A stretch of 7,289 bases of DNA, from contig JADHXF010000072.1 in NCBI GenBank assembly GCA_016783105.1, positions 1 through 7,289 of the forward strand, in the 5' to 3' direction. This document shows positions 1-5,078 of this stretch, in pieces. Made by a program: the position numbers and the translations under genes. Source of the DNA: Dehalococcoidales bacterium (GTDB taxonomy: Bacteria; Chloroflexota; Dehalococcoidia; Dehalococcoidales; RBG-16-60-22). The notes beneath the pieces were generated by a model. The model made no database searches. It had not been told where the DNA came from and saw only the letters and a list, made by a program, of their open reading frames with translations. The first letter of the stretch is position 1; each line of letters starts with the position of its first letter.

Positions 1-1564
1 TCTGCTTCTAACGGTATTACACTATACTGAATATGAAGGATACCCGGGGATAATCGGCCAACTAATAGCCAACATGGGCTTAAGTCGACACGCGTTCGAG
101 AGAATTCTCTTTATGGCACCAATTGTCTGGGCCGGTTTTCTTTTTGGCTGGACCGGAGCATTGGCGACTTCTCTGGTTGCCTTTTTCTGCCTGCTGCCTC
201 GTGCGATTTTTATCTCGCCGAGTCCAACAGACGCTATCCTTGAAACCAGTGCCGTTTTTATTATCGGAAATGTAGTGACCATAAGTTTCGCTTCACTTCG
301 TAAAGAGCGAGAGTACCGCCATCAACTGGAGATTGCCCATCAGGAACTTAAAACACATATTCAGGCCATCAGGGAAAACGAGCGAAGGCTTTCCTCATTG
401 AATCAAATTTCCAGCACCATATCACAATCGCTGGAACTGGGGCAGGTACTTAACGCGGCGATAGACAATGTTGTGGATGTTATGCAGGTCGATGTCGCCT
501 GGATATTCCTGCTCAACGAGGAAACCAGGGAACTCGAGTTATCCGCTCACCGTGGCTTTTCAGAGGAGTTTGCTCGTGGTATAGACAGGCTAAAGATAGG
601 AGAGGGATTTAGTGGAATAGTAGCTGAGACAGGTAAACCACTATTTACTGAGGATGCATCTCAAGATTCCAGGCTTGCCAGGGAAGTGGTAAGTAAATAT
701 AACGTCCACTCCTTGCTGGTAGTACCCTTAAGCGCGAAAGGTGAGGTCAACGGGACTCTTGACATAGCCATGCACAGCTACCGGCTGTTCCAGAAAGAAG
801 AAATTGAACAGCTAACAGCCATCGGGAATCAGATTGGCATTGCCGTGGAAAACGCACGTCTTTACCAGAGACAACAGGAGGTGGCGGACCAACTCGGTAA
901 AATGCAAGAAAACCTCCGATTTTACCTGCAACAGGTGACGAAAGCTCAGGAGGAAGAGAGGAAACGCATTTCACACGAGCTGCATGATGAAACCATCCAG
1001 GCTTTGGTGGTGCTTTCACGCAGATTAGACACCATAGCTTCTGATAAAGAGGGGCTGCCGGAAGAGCACAGGCACAACCTGGAAGAGATATGGCAGCAGA
1101 CCAATGACGTTATCCGCGAGATTCGGAGGTTAAGTCAGGACTTGCGCCCGGCGGCACTGGACCGGCTTGGCCTGGTACCAGCACTGGAATGGTTGGCTTC
1201 CGAAACCACTGAATATTCGGGGATACGTATCGGCATCTCTGTGCTTGGAGAGAGAAGGCGTCTTCCGGAAGAAGTCGAGCTGGTACTTTTCCGCATTACG
1301 CAGGAAGCATTAAGAAATGTCTGGAGGCATTCCAGCGCAAGCGCGGCAGAAATCAAGGTCGACTTTGAGAAAGAATTGGTAAGAATAGCGGTAAGTGACA
1401 ACGGGAAAGGCTTCAAGCTTCCTGAAAAAATGGTGGATTACGCCCGAGACGGAAAGCTTGGTTTGGCTGGAATGCAGGAACGAGCTCAACTTGTTGGCGG
1501 CACTCTGAAAGTATCATCGAAGGAAGGTAAAGGAACCGACGTCATCATGGAGCTGCCCTTATAA
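1..1564 (+). CDS. Membrane-anchored GAF-domain sensor histidine kinase (HisKA_3 type), 5' end beyond window
   Basis: The reading frame is open from base 2 through the Met at 74 to the TAA at 1562-1564, so the gene very likely starts upstream. The 24 extra codons read as hydrophobic sequence matching the N-terminus of the related protein at 2612. Numbering from Met74: membrane segments at about 10-72, coiled coil at about 75-105, GAF domain at about 107-262, and HisKA_3 dimerisation/phosphoacceptor region at about 290-360 with ERKRISHELHDETIQ, where the His of ELHD (H304) is the expected phosphorylation site. The HATPase_c domain at about 400-496 has an N box (E411, N415, H419), DNGKGF at 442 and GLAGM at 463. 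All catalytic motifs look intact. Kinases of this class usually phosphorylate NarL/LuxR-type response regulators; none is in the window, so the partner may lie upstream. The GAF ligand is unknown. No clear terminator follows. Confidence 0.92.
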   Translation, partial: LLLTVLHYTEYEGYPGIIGQLIANMGLSRHAFERILFMAPIVWAGFLFGWTGALATSLVAFFCLLPRAIFISPSPTDAILETSAVFIIGNVVTISFASLRKEREYRHQLEIAHQELKTHIQAIRENERRLSSLNQISSTISQSLELGQVLNAAIDNVVDVMQVDVAWIFLLNEETRELELSAHRGFSEEFARGIDRLKIGEGFSGIVAETGKPLFTEDASQDSRLAREVVSKYNVHSLLVVPLSAKGEVNGTLDIAMHSYRLFQKEEIEQLTAIGNQIGIAVENARLYQRQQEVADQLGKMQENLRFYLQQVTKAQEEERKRISHELHDETIQALVVLSRRLDTIASDKEGLPEEHRHNLEEIWQQTNDVIREIRRLSQDLRPAALDRLGLVPALEWLASETTEYSGIRIGISVLGERRRLPEEVELVLFRITQEALRNVWRHSSASAAEIKVDFEKELVRIAVSDNGKGFKLPEKMVDYARDGKLGLAGMQERAQLVGGTLKVSSKEGKGTDVIMELPL

Positions 1565-1928
1565 AACTCTCGGTTGAAGTACATTCACCCTGTTTGCCTT
1601 TTTACTAAACTCTCCACCCACAGTTATCTCTGAATTCTTTGTTTACTCCACGGCCATCTATCACTGTACGCTCTACATTTTCCACTCCTGAAACCAGGCC
1701 AGCTAGTACCTGAATACGGTACTTACATATATATCAGCCCGCTAATATTTTCCCGATAGGTATAAATACTTAATCCTAATATTGAAATTACGTATAAACA
1801 ACTAAGGTTTTAGAGTGCTAAATTAAGCATCGCGGCGGAAGTCTAGCTTCCTAATTGCGTGTTACTCTGATAGTGGAGGTAAAAGGACGGGGAGGCAGAG
1901 GGGATTAAAAAGAAAGGAGGGAGTCAAA
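1565..1928. other. AT-rich intergenic region and purine-rich leader
   Basis: This 364-base stretch contains no credible gene. It holds a perfect 6-bp dyad, AGTACC-N7-GGTACT, at 1705-1723. There are several TATAAA-like boxes around 1760 and 1792, without convincing -35 partners at proper spacing. A small hairpin, GGAAG-tctag-CTTCC, lies near 1838-1852. A purine-rich tract at about 1872-1922 carries several Shine-Dalgarno-like runs leading into the small gene at 1929. No clear rho-independent terminator for the upstream kinase gene is visible. A promoter for the downstream set is likely here but cannot be pinned down. Confidence 0.5.
1705..1723. repeat. Perfect inverted repeat AGTACC-N7-GGTACT
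   Basis: The arms at 1705-1710 and 1718-1723 are exact reverse complements separated by 7 bases (tgaatac). The dyad lies about 140 bases after the kinase stop and about 205 bases before the small gene at 1929. It could be an operator half-site pair or a short hairpin. It has no T-run, so it is not a terminator. A 6-bp dyad can occur by chance in a region this long. Confidence 0.35.
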
Positions 1929-2102
1929 ATGGAATGGCAGTTTATAGTGGCACTGGTACTGGCAATCCCGGTGATACTTATTCCGGTTGCCTTCATCTGG
2001 TATCTCAACGTGAGGGGTATCCACGCTGCCCTGAAAGAAGCCCGAGAAAAACGTCTTGCGCGCGAGAAGAATATAGCTTTACGCTTAGCCGTCAATAAGT
2101 AA
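1929..2102 (+). CDS. 57-residue single-pass membrane protein, function unknown
   Basis: The ATG at 1929 is preceded by a near-ideal AGGAGG at 1915-1920 with 8-base spacing, and the frame ends at TAA 2100-2102. The predicted protein begins MEWQFIVALVLAIP. One hydrophobic helix covers about residues 5-26, followed by a strongly basic, helix-prone cytoplasmic tail (about 29-57) rich in Lys, Arg and Ala. By the positive-inside rule the N-terminus would be outside and the tail inside. The next small gene starts 18 bases downstream, suggesting co-transcription. A 118-codon antisense frame covers the same bases but has no ribosome binding site or domain-like pattern. I do not recognise a named family. 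It could be an accessory subunit of a membrane complex or a regulatory microprotein. Confidence 0.65.
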   Translation: MEWQFIVALVLAIPVILIPVAFIWYLNVRGIHAALKEAREKRLAREKNIALRLAVNK

Positions 2103-2120
2103 TTTAAAAAGGGAGCGCAA

Positions 2121-2267
2121 ATGATATTGACAGTAGTGGGCCCACTGAAAGGATTAGCGTACATAGTTCTTCTACCGTTAATTGGTATCTTTGCCATCTT
2201 TCTGCTTGGAATCCGCAAACTAGCTGCGTTACGGCAACTATTATCGAAACTCCCGGTTGCTACGTAA
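2121..2267 (+). CDS. 48-residue membrane microprotein, function unknown
   Basis: The ATG at 2121 follows GGGAG at 2111-2115 with 5-base spacing, and the frame ends at TAA 2265-2267. The predicted protein begins MILTVVGPLKGLAYIVLLP. It is mostly one long hydrophobic stretch (about residues 11-31), with a conspicuous PLKG before it and a basic tail (IRKLAALRQ and onward) after it. It lies 18 bases after the 57-residue membrane protein gene and 75 bases before the Lrp-like gene. The tandem arrangement of two single-pass microproteins with basic tails suggests a pair acting together, but no function can be assigned. Support comes from the ribosome binding site, the membrane character and the spacing; homology was not tested. 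Confidence 0.58.
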   Translation: MILTVVGPLKGLAYIVLLPLIGIFAIFLLGIRKLAALRQLLSKLPVAT

Positions 2268-2342
2268 GATTGTGATAATCCGCGTCAAGCATCCTCATGA
2301 AGAGCGAAGATAAATTAACCGGCATAGAGGAGGTGAAAACCA

Positions 2343-2615
2343 ATGGCAATGAGGGTTTTTATCCTCATCGAGACTGAGGGGGGCAGAGTTAAAGAAGTGG
2401 TCGGTGCCCTTGAGCGACTACAAGGGGTGAAATCGGCTGACCAGGTAACCGGTCCGTATGATGTCATTACTGTCATAGAAGGAGAGAGTCTAAATGACAT
2501 TGGTGAATTGATAACCAGCAGAATTAAGTCTATACCATATATTTCCAGGCTGGTTACCTGTATGAGCCTGAATTGGCCTGTATCAGCAAGTTATTGTGAG
2601 GGCAGAGTGAAATGA
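2343..2615 (+). CDS. Stand-alone Lrp/AsnC ligand-binding (RAM) domain protein
   Basis: This 90-residue protein consists essentially of one RAM/ACT-like ligand-binding domain of the Lrp/AsnC family and lacks the N-terminal helix-turn-helix. Typical family features are the opening strand (MRVFILIETEGG), the LxxLQGVKSADQVTGPYD segment at about 24-40, VITVIEG at 41-47 and the ISRLVTCM strand near 67-74. About 15 residues extend past the usual domain end. In the family these domains form dimers or higher oligomers and bind amino acids or other small effectors; without a DNA-binding part this one probably modulates a partner protein. The start is supported by GAGGAGGTGA at 2327-2336, 6 bases from ATG 2343; a second in-frame ATG lies at 2349. 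Its stop overlaps the start of the PAS membrane protein (ATGA), implying translational coupling. Confidence 0.85.
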   Translation: MAMRVFILIETEGGRVKEVVGALERLQGVKSADQVTGPYDVITVIEGESLNDIGELITSRIKSIPYISRLVTCMSLNWPVSASYCEGRVK

Positions 2616-3331
2616 GTAAGGTTAAATTCAGGTTATTCATCCTGCCTTTGCTCCTGGTATTATGCACATCGTTTTACTACTTCGGCGAACTGGTGGATTG
2701 GGCAGCCTGGGAAGCCTTGCGCCGAGATTTTTTCTACGGCATTCATGATGTTCATCGCCTCCTGTTTCTGGCCCCCATAATCTATGCCGGTTATACCGGC
2801 AGAATTAAAGGGGCGGTAATTGTAACTTTGCTATCATTTGCGATTTTCTTACCTCGAGCTTTCTTTATAACACCTTTTCCTGACCCGTTACTCAGGACTG
2901 CGCTTTTTACCGCAGGCGCCGGTTCTATTGGTGTTCTTGCTGGTATAATACGCAATAAATCCGAGCAGTGCGTTTTACTCGAAACCAAAATCAAAGGGTT
3001 AAGGGATAAGTCGTTATCGATCGCTAATGGCATCGGGGACGGTGTACTTATTACTGGTCCAGACCATGTAATAAGGTATATGAATTCCAAAATGGTGAGA
3101 GATTTTGGCAAAGGGACTTCATTGACTTGTTACAAATTACTGCGTAACCGCGAAACGCCGTGTGAGCACAATTGCGGAATACAGGATATAATAAACGGAA
3201 GTCGAGAAATTGCCAGGTGGGAATGCACTCTTCCTGACGGCAAGACTTTTCAAGTAGTTGCGGTTCCTTATGTTGATATCGATGGGACTGTCTGTCAAAT
3301 CTCTGTATTCCGGAACATAAGCACCAAGTAG
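2612..3331 (+). CDS. Membrane protein with C-terminal PAS domain and no transmitter domain
   Basis: The protein has 239 residues. There are hydrophobic segments at about 7-25, 48-62, 66-86 and 94-113, a short linker, then a PAS sensor domain at about 130-236 (IGDGVLITGPDHVIRYMNS at 141-159, ending FRNIS). In most PAS proteins the FRNIS/DIT end is followed by a kinase, cyclase or further domain; here the protein stops after three more residues. The PAS core carries C173, C184 and C188 (Cys-x10-Cys-x3-Cys), with C205 and C228 further on, a pattern that could bind metal or respond to redox. Residues 49-90 align without gaps to residues 10-51 of the histidine kinase upstream (20 of 42 identical), so the two share a membrane module. 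GAGGG at 2598-2602 is the likely ribosome binding site. It is probably a co-sensor or modulator; its signal and partner are unknown. Confidence 0.8.
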   Translation: MSKVKFRLFILPLLLVLCTSFYYFGELVDWAAWEALRRDFFYGIHDVHRLLFLAPIIYAGYTGRIKGAVIVTLLSFAIFLPRAFFITPFPDPLLRTALFTAGAGSIGVLAGIIRNKSEQCVLLETKIKGLRDKSLSIANGIGDGVLITGPDHVIRYMNSKMVRDFGKGTSLTCYKLLRNRETPCEHNCGIQDIINGSREIARWECTLPDGKTFQVVAVPYVDIDGTVCQISVFRNISTK

Positions 3332-3365
3332 AAAGAGTGCCAATGCACGCCTGCGCACTCTTTTT
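3332..3365 (+). terminator. Rho-independent terminator after the PAS membrane protein gene
   Basis: A 9-bp perfect stem, AAAGAGTGC (3332-3340) with GCACTCTTT (3355-3363), encloses a 14-base loop and ends in a TTTTT run (3361-3365). It starts immediately after the TAG at 3329-3331. This closes the plus-strand sensor cluster and separates it from the small membrane protein gene at 3473. Confidence 0.75.
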
Positions 3366-3407
3366 AACTGTCCCCACTGGAAAAGCACCACATAGTAATA
3401 TATAATC

Positions 3408-3438
3408 GTTTAAATTTCTTATACTGGGATTGTATAAT
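3408..3438 (+). promoter_or_regulatory. Possible sigma-70 type promoter for the PLDc_N-like gene
   Basis: A perfect TATAAT at 3433-3438 lies 34 bases before the ATG at 3473. The best -35 candidate is weak (TTTAAA at 3409-3414, 18-base spacer). The location just after a terminator and before an isolated gene supports the call, but AT-rich sequence makes TATAAT matches common. Confidence 0.35.
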
Positions 3439-3472
3439 TAGATAGAAAAAGAGTGCCTGCTGGCTTATTAAA

Positions 3473-3679
3473 ATGGACGTTGAATGGATATTACGCATTG
3501 TTCTGTTCGGTATAGTTCATTGGGTATTGGCAGGAGTGTTGCTGCTGGATATAGCGTCGCGAGAAAAAATTTTAGGCGGGCACAAACCACCCTGGGTTAT
3601 AGTGATTATATTCATTCCGTGCTTCGGTTCATTGGTTTATCTGCTCTTCCATCCACAAATTTTTAGTGCCAAACCATAA
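3473..3679 (+). CDS. Small PLDc_N-type (phospholipase D-nuclease N-terminal domain) membrane protein
   Basis: The protein has 68 residues and two hydrophobic segments: about 6-25, then 40-59 after a short basic/polar loop (ASREKILGGHKPP at 28-40). The pattern of a first helix ending in LLLDIASR, then a Pro-Trp and a second helix running through PCFGSLVYLLFHP, is characteristic of the PLDc_N family, which occurs at the N-terminus of cardiolipin synthases and widely as stand-alone small proteins of unknown role. The catalytic HKD domains of phospholipase D are absent, so no enzyme activity is implied. No good Shine-Dalgarno sequence precedes the ATG at 3473; upstream in frame there is no alternative ATG, GTG or TTG before the stop at 3443. 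It stands between a terminator and a convergent operon and looks monocistronic. Confidence 0.75.
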   Translation: MDVEWILRIVLFGIVHWVLAGVLLLDIASREKILGGHKPPWVIVIIFIPCFGSLVYLLFHPQIFSAKP

Positions 3680-3692
3680 CAGAATAGTACCT

Positions 3693-3763
3693 TGACCTGC
3701 TCCGGAAGCTATAATGCCGAAAATACTAACTTAAAAGGTGGACCAAATTATCGGGGCAGGTCA
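3693..3763. mobile_element. Possible IS3-like or MITE-like remnant with TG...CA inverted ends
   Basis: A 71-base stretch begins TGACCTGCTCCG and ends CGGGGCAGGTCA. The ends are imperfect inverted repeats with 11 of 12 positions matching, and they have the TG/CA termini typical of IS3-family elements. Nothing in between codes for a transposase. This would fit two transposon ends brought together by internal deletion, or a miniature element. No clear target-site duplication is visible in the flanks (cct on the left, cta on the right), which weakens the case. An extended hairpin with another role is the alternative. Confidence 0.4.
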
Positions 3764-3934
3764 CTATGGTTAGCGGTTTTAGTGCCCCTGATTAACCCAA
3801 ACCTTCATACCAACCTCCCGGTGACAATTATCTGGTTGTTAAGTAAGATAGTGTCACATGTTGGAGCTGAAGTGTAGTCCTCCACTTAGAATATGTCAAT
3901 AGGTAAAAACCGAACGATGACATGTGCATATCCC

Positions 3935-3965
3935 AAAAAACTCTCACCCCACCCGGAGCAGTTTT
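3935..3965 (-). terminator. Rho-independent terminator of the TRAP-dehydrogenase operon
   Basis: Read on the minus strand, AAAACT-g-CTC pairs with GAG-AGTTTT (9 bp with one bulged G) around a 10-base loop, followed by a run of six T. It lies 11 bases beyond the dehydrogenase stop codon, as expected for the operon end. The plus-strand reading has only four T at the far arm, so activity toward the convergent side would be weaker. Confidence 0.65.
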
Positions 3966-3976
3966 CGGGAAGTAGA

Positions 3977-5047
3977 TTATTTACGAATACTGTCAGCCAA
4001 AGACACTCCGTATTCCGATGACAGCTTCTGCAGTTCGTTCACCGTAGCCGGAGGTAGCGGAATGCCTTCTTTTTCCCTCCGCTGCTGGTTGCGCACTTCT
4101 AACTCACCAGGCAGAAACACCTCGTTTACGCCTTTTGCCCGGGGTAGTGCCTTTATTTCCCGTATCATCGCGTCCATGCGGCTTTTGAATTCATTGACAT
4201 CGATAAATCGGCGAATATCAACGGCGCCCATCATTTGCCCCACGTTCTGCGGACGCTCCAGGTTATTGTAGAGGTCTCCCACGTTGGGCCCGCAGTTAGC
4301 TCCGGTCAGTATGCCCACCAGCACATCAATTACCAGGGAAATGCCGGACCCCTTTGGCCCACCGAAGGGGACAAGCGCCCCCTGCAAAGCCCGGGTAGCG
4401 TCCGTGGTTACTTCTCCATCCGCGTCAATTGCCCACCCCATTGGAATGGGTTCCCCTTTCTGCGCGGCCAGGATGATTTTTCCCCAGGCGGCGACGCTAG
4501 TCGCCATGTCAAGGACGACCGGTAACTCCCGGCCGGTGGGAATTGCCACCGAAAGAGGGTTAGTCCCGAAATAGGGCGCTCGGCTACCCCACGGAGCTAC
4601 CGTCGCATACGAGTTCGCCAGTACCATGCCAATCATGTCCTGTTCCAGGGCTTTCATCGAGAAAAAAGCCGTCGCCCCAAAGTGAGTGGAATTGCGTATT
4701 CCGACTAAAGCGACGCCACTTTCCCTGGCTTTGGTCATGACCAGTTCCATCGCCCACCCAGCCACCACCTGCCCGCTGCCGTTATCCCCATCCAGCAGAG
4801 CCATCGCCGGCGTTTCTTGCAGTATCGCAATCTGCGGTTCGGGATTAACCAGTTTTTTATTAAGCCTTTCAATATAGATTGCCAGCCTGGCCACGCCGTG
4901 CGAATCCACGCCGCGCAGATTGGCCCGCACCAGTGACTCGGCAATCAGGTCAGCGTCTTTGGGTGGGATATTTGCCTTCTGCAATAAGTCACTGCAAAAC
5001 CGCTCTAACCCGGAAGGACTATATAATTGGTTAGATTGGCCTCTCAT
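3977..5047 (-). CDS. Ldh2-family NAD(P)-dependent malate/lactate-type dehydrogenase
   Basis: The product has 356 residues, normal for the family. Ldh2-family oxidoreductases (malate, L-lactate, ureidoglycolate and sulfolactate dehydrogenases) interconvert 2-hydroxy acids and 2-oxo acids with NAD(P) in the cytoplasm and use a fold unrelated to classical LDH/MDH. From the ATG: GVDSHGVAR near 46-54 with the conserved active-site His at 50, STHFGA at 120-125, APWGSRAPYFGTNP at 151-164, DMATS at 180-184 and the PFGGPKGSG loop at 227-235. The start is set by GGGAGGAG at 5061-5054, which stands 6 bases before the ATG at 5047. A TTG six bases further upstream would abut the ribosome binding site and is unlikely. 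It is the last gene of the operon, 31 bases after dctM. Co-transcription with a TRAP transporter suggests it metabolises the imported acid. Exact substrate and cofactor cannot be read from the sequence. Confidence 0.9.
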   Translation of the reverse strand: MRGQSNQLYSPSGLERFCSDLLQKANIPPKDADLIAESLVRANLRGVDSHGVARLAIYIERLNKKLVNPEPQIAILQETPAMALLDGDNGSGQVVAGWAMELVMTKARESGVALVGIRNSTHFGATAFFSMKALEQDMIGMVLANSYATVAPWGSRAPYFGTNPLSVAIPTGRELPVVLDMATSVAAWGKIILAAQKGEPIPMGWAIDADGEVTTDATRALQGALVPFGGPKGSGISLVIDVLVGILTGANCGPNVGDLYNNLERPQNVGQMMGAVDIRRFIDVNEFKSRMDAMIREIKALPRAKGVNEVFLPGELEVRNQQRREKEGIPLPPATVNELQKLSSEYGVSLADSIRK

Positions 5048-5053
5048 GGACAA

Positions 5054-5061
5054 CTCCTCCC
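5054..5061 (-). promoter_or_regulatory. Ribosome binding site that fixes the Ldh2-family start
   Basis: GGGAGGAG on the minus strand ends one base before the alternative TTG start (5053-5051) and 6 bases before the ATG (5047-5045). Only the ATG has workable spacing. Confidence 0.8.
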
Positions 5062-5078
5062 GAATTTACCTATCCTGT

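Noticed and set aside
747..1019. 90-codon minus-strand frame inside the kinase gene
   Set aside because: It is antisense to the intact GAF and HisKA_3 coding region and has no independent support.
1862..2218. 118-codon minus-strand reading frame across the two microprotein genes
   Set aside because: It has no ribosome binding site, shows no domain-like or membrane pattern and lies antisense to two short frames that have good ribosome binding sites and clear membrane helices.
3692..3715. TTGACC and TATAAT that look like a promoter
   Set aside because: The spacer is only 12 bases, too short for a sigma-70 promoter, and no gene follows on the plus strand.
3692..3877. 61-codon plus-strand frame starting with TTG
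   Set aside because: It has no ribosome binding site and a low-complexity-free but unfamiliar product, and it runs through the inverted-end element, so it is probably chance.
3924..4271. 115-codon plus-strand frame
   Set aside because: It is a shadow of the Ldh2-family gene, which has conserved motifs on the minus strand.
5048..5053. TTG start for the Ldh2-family gene two codons upstream of the ATG
   Set aside because: The TTG directly abuts the GGGAGGAG ribosome binding site, leaving no spacing; the ATG at 5047 has 6 bases.
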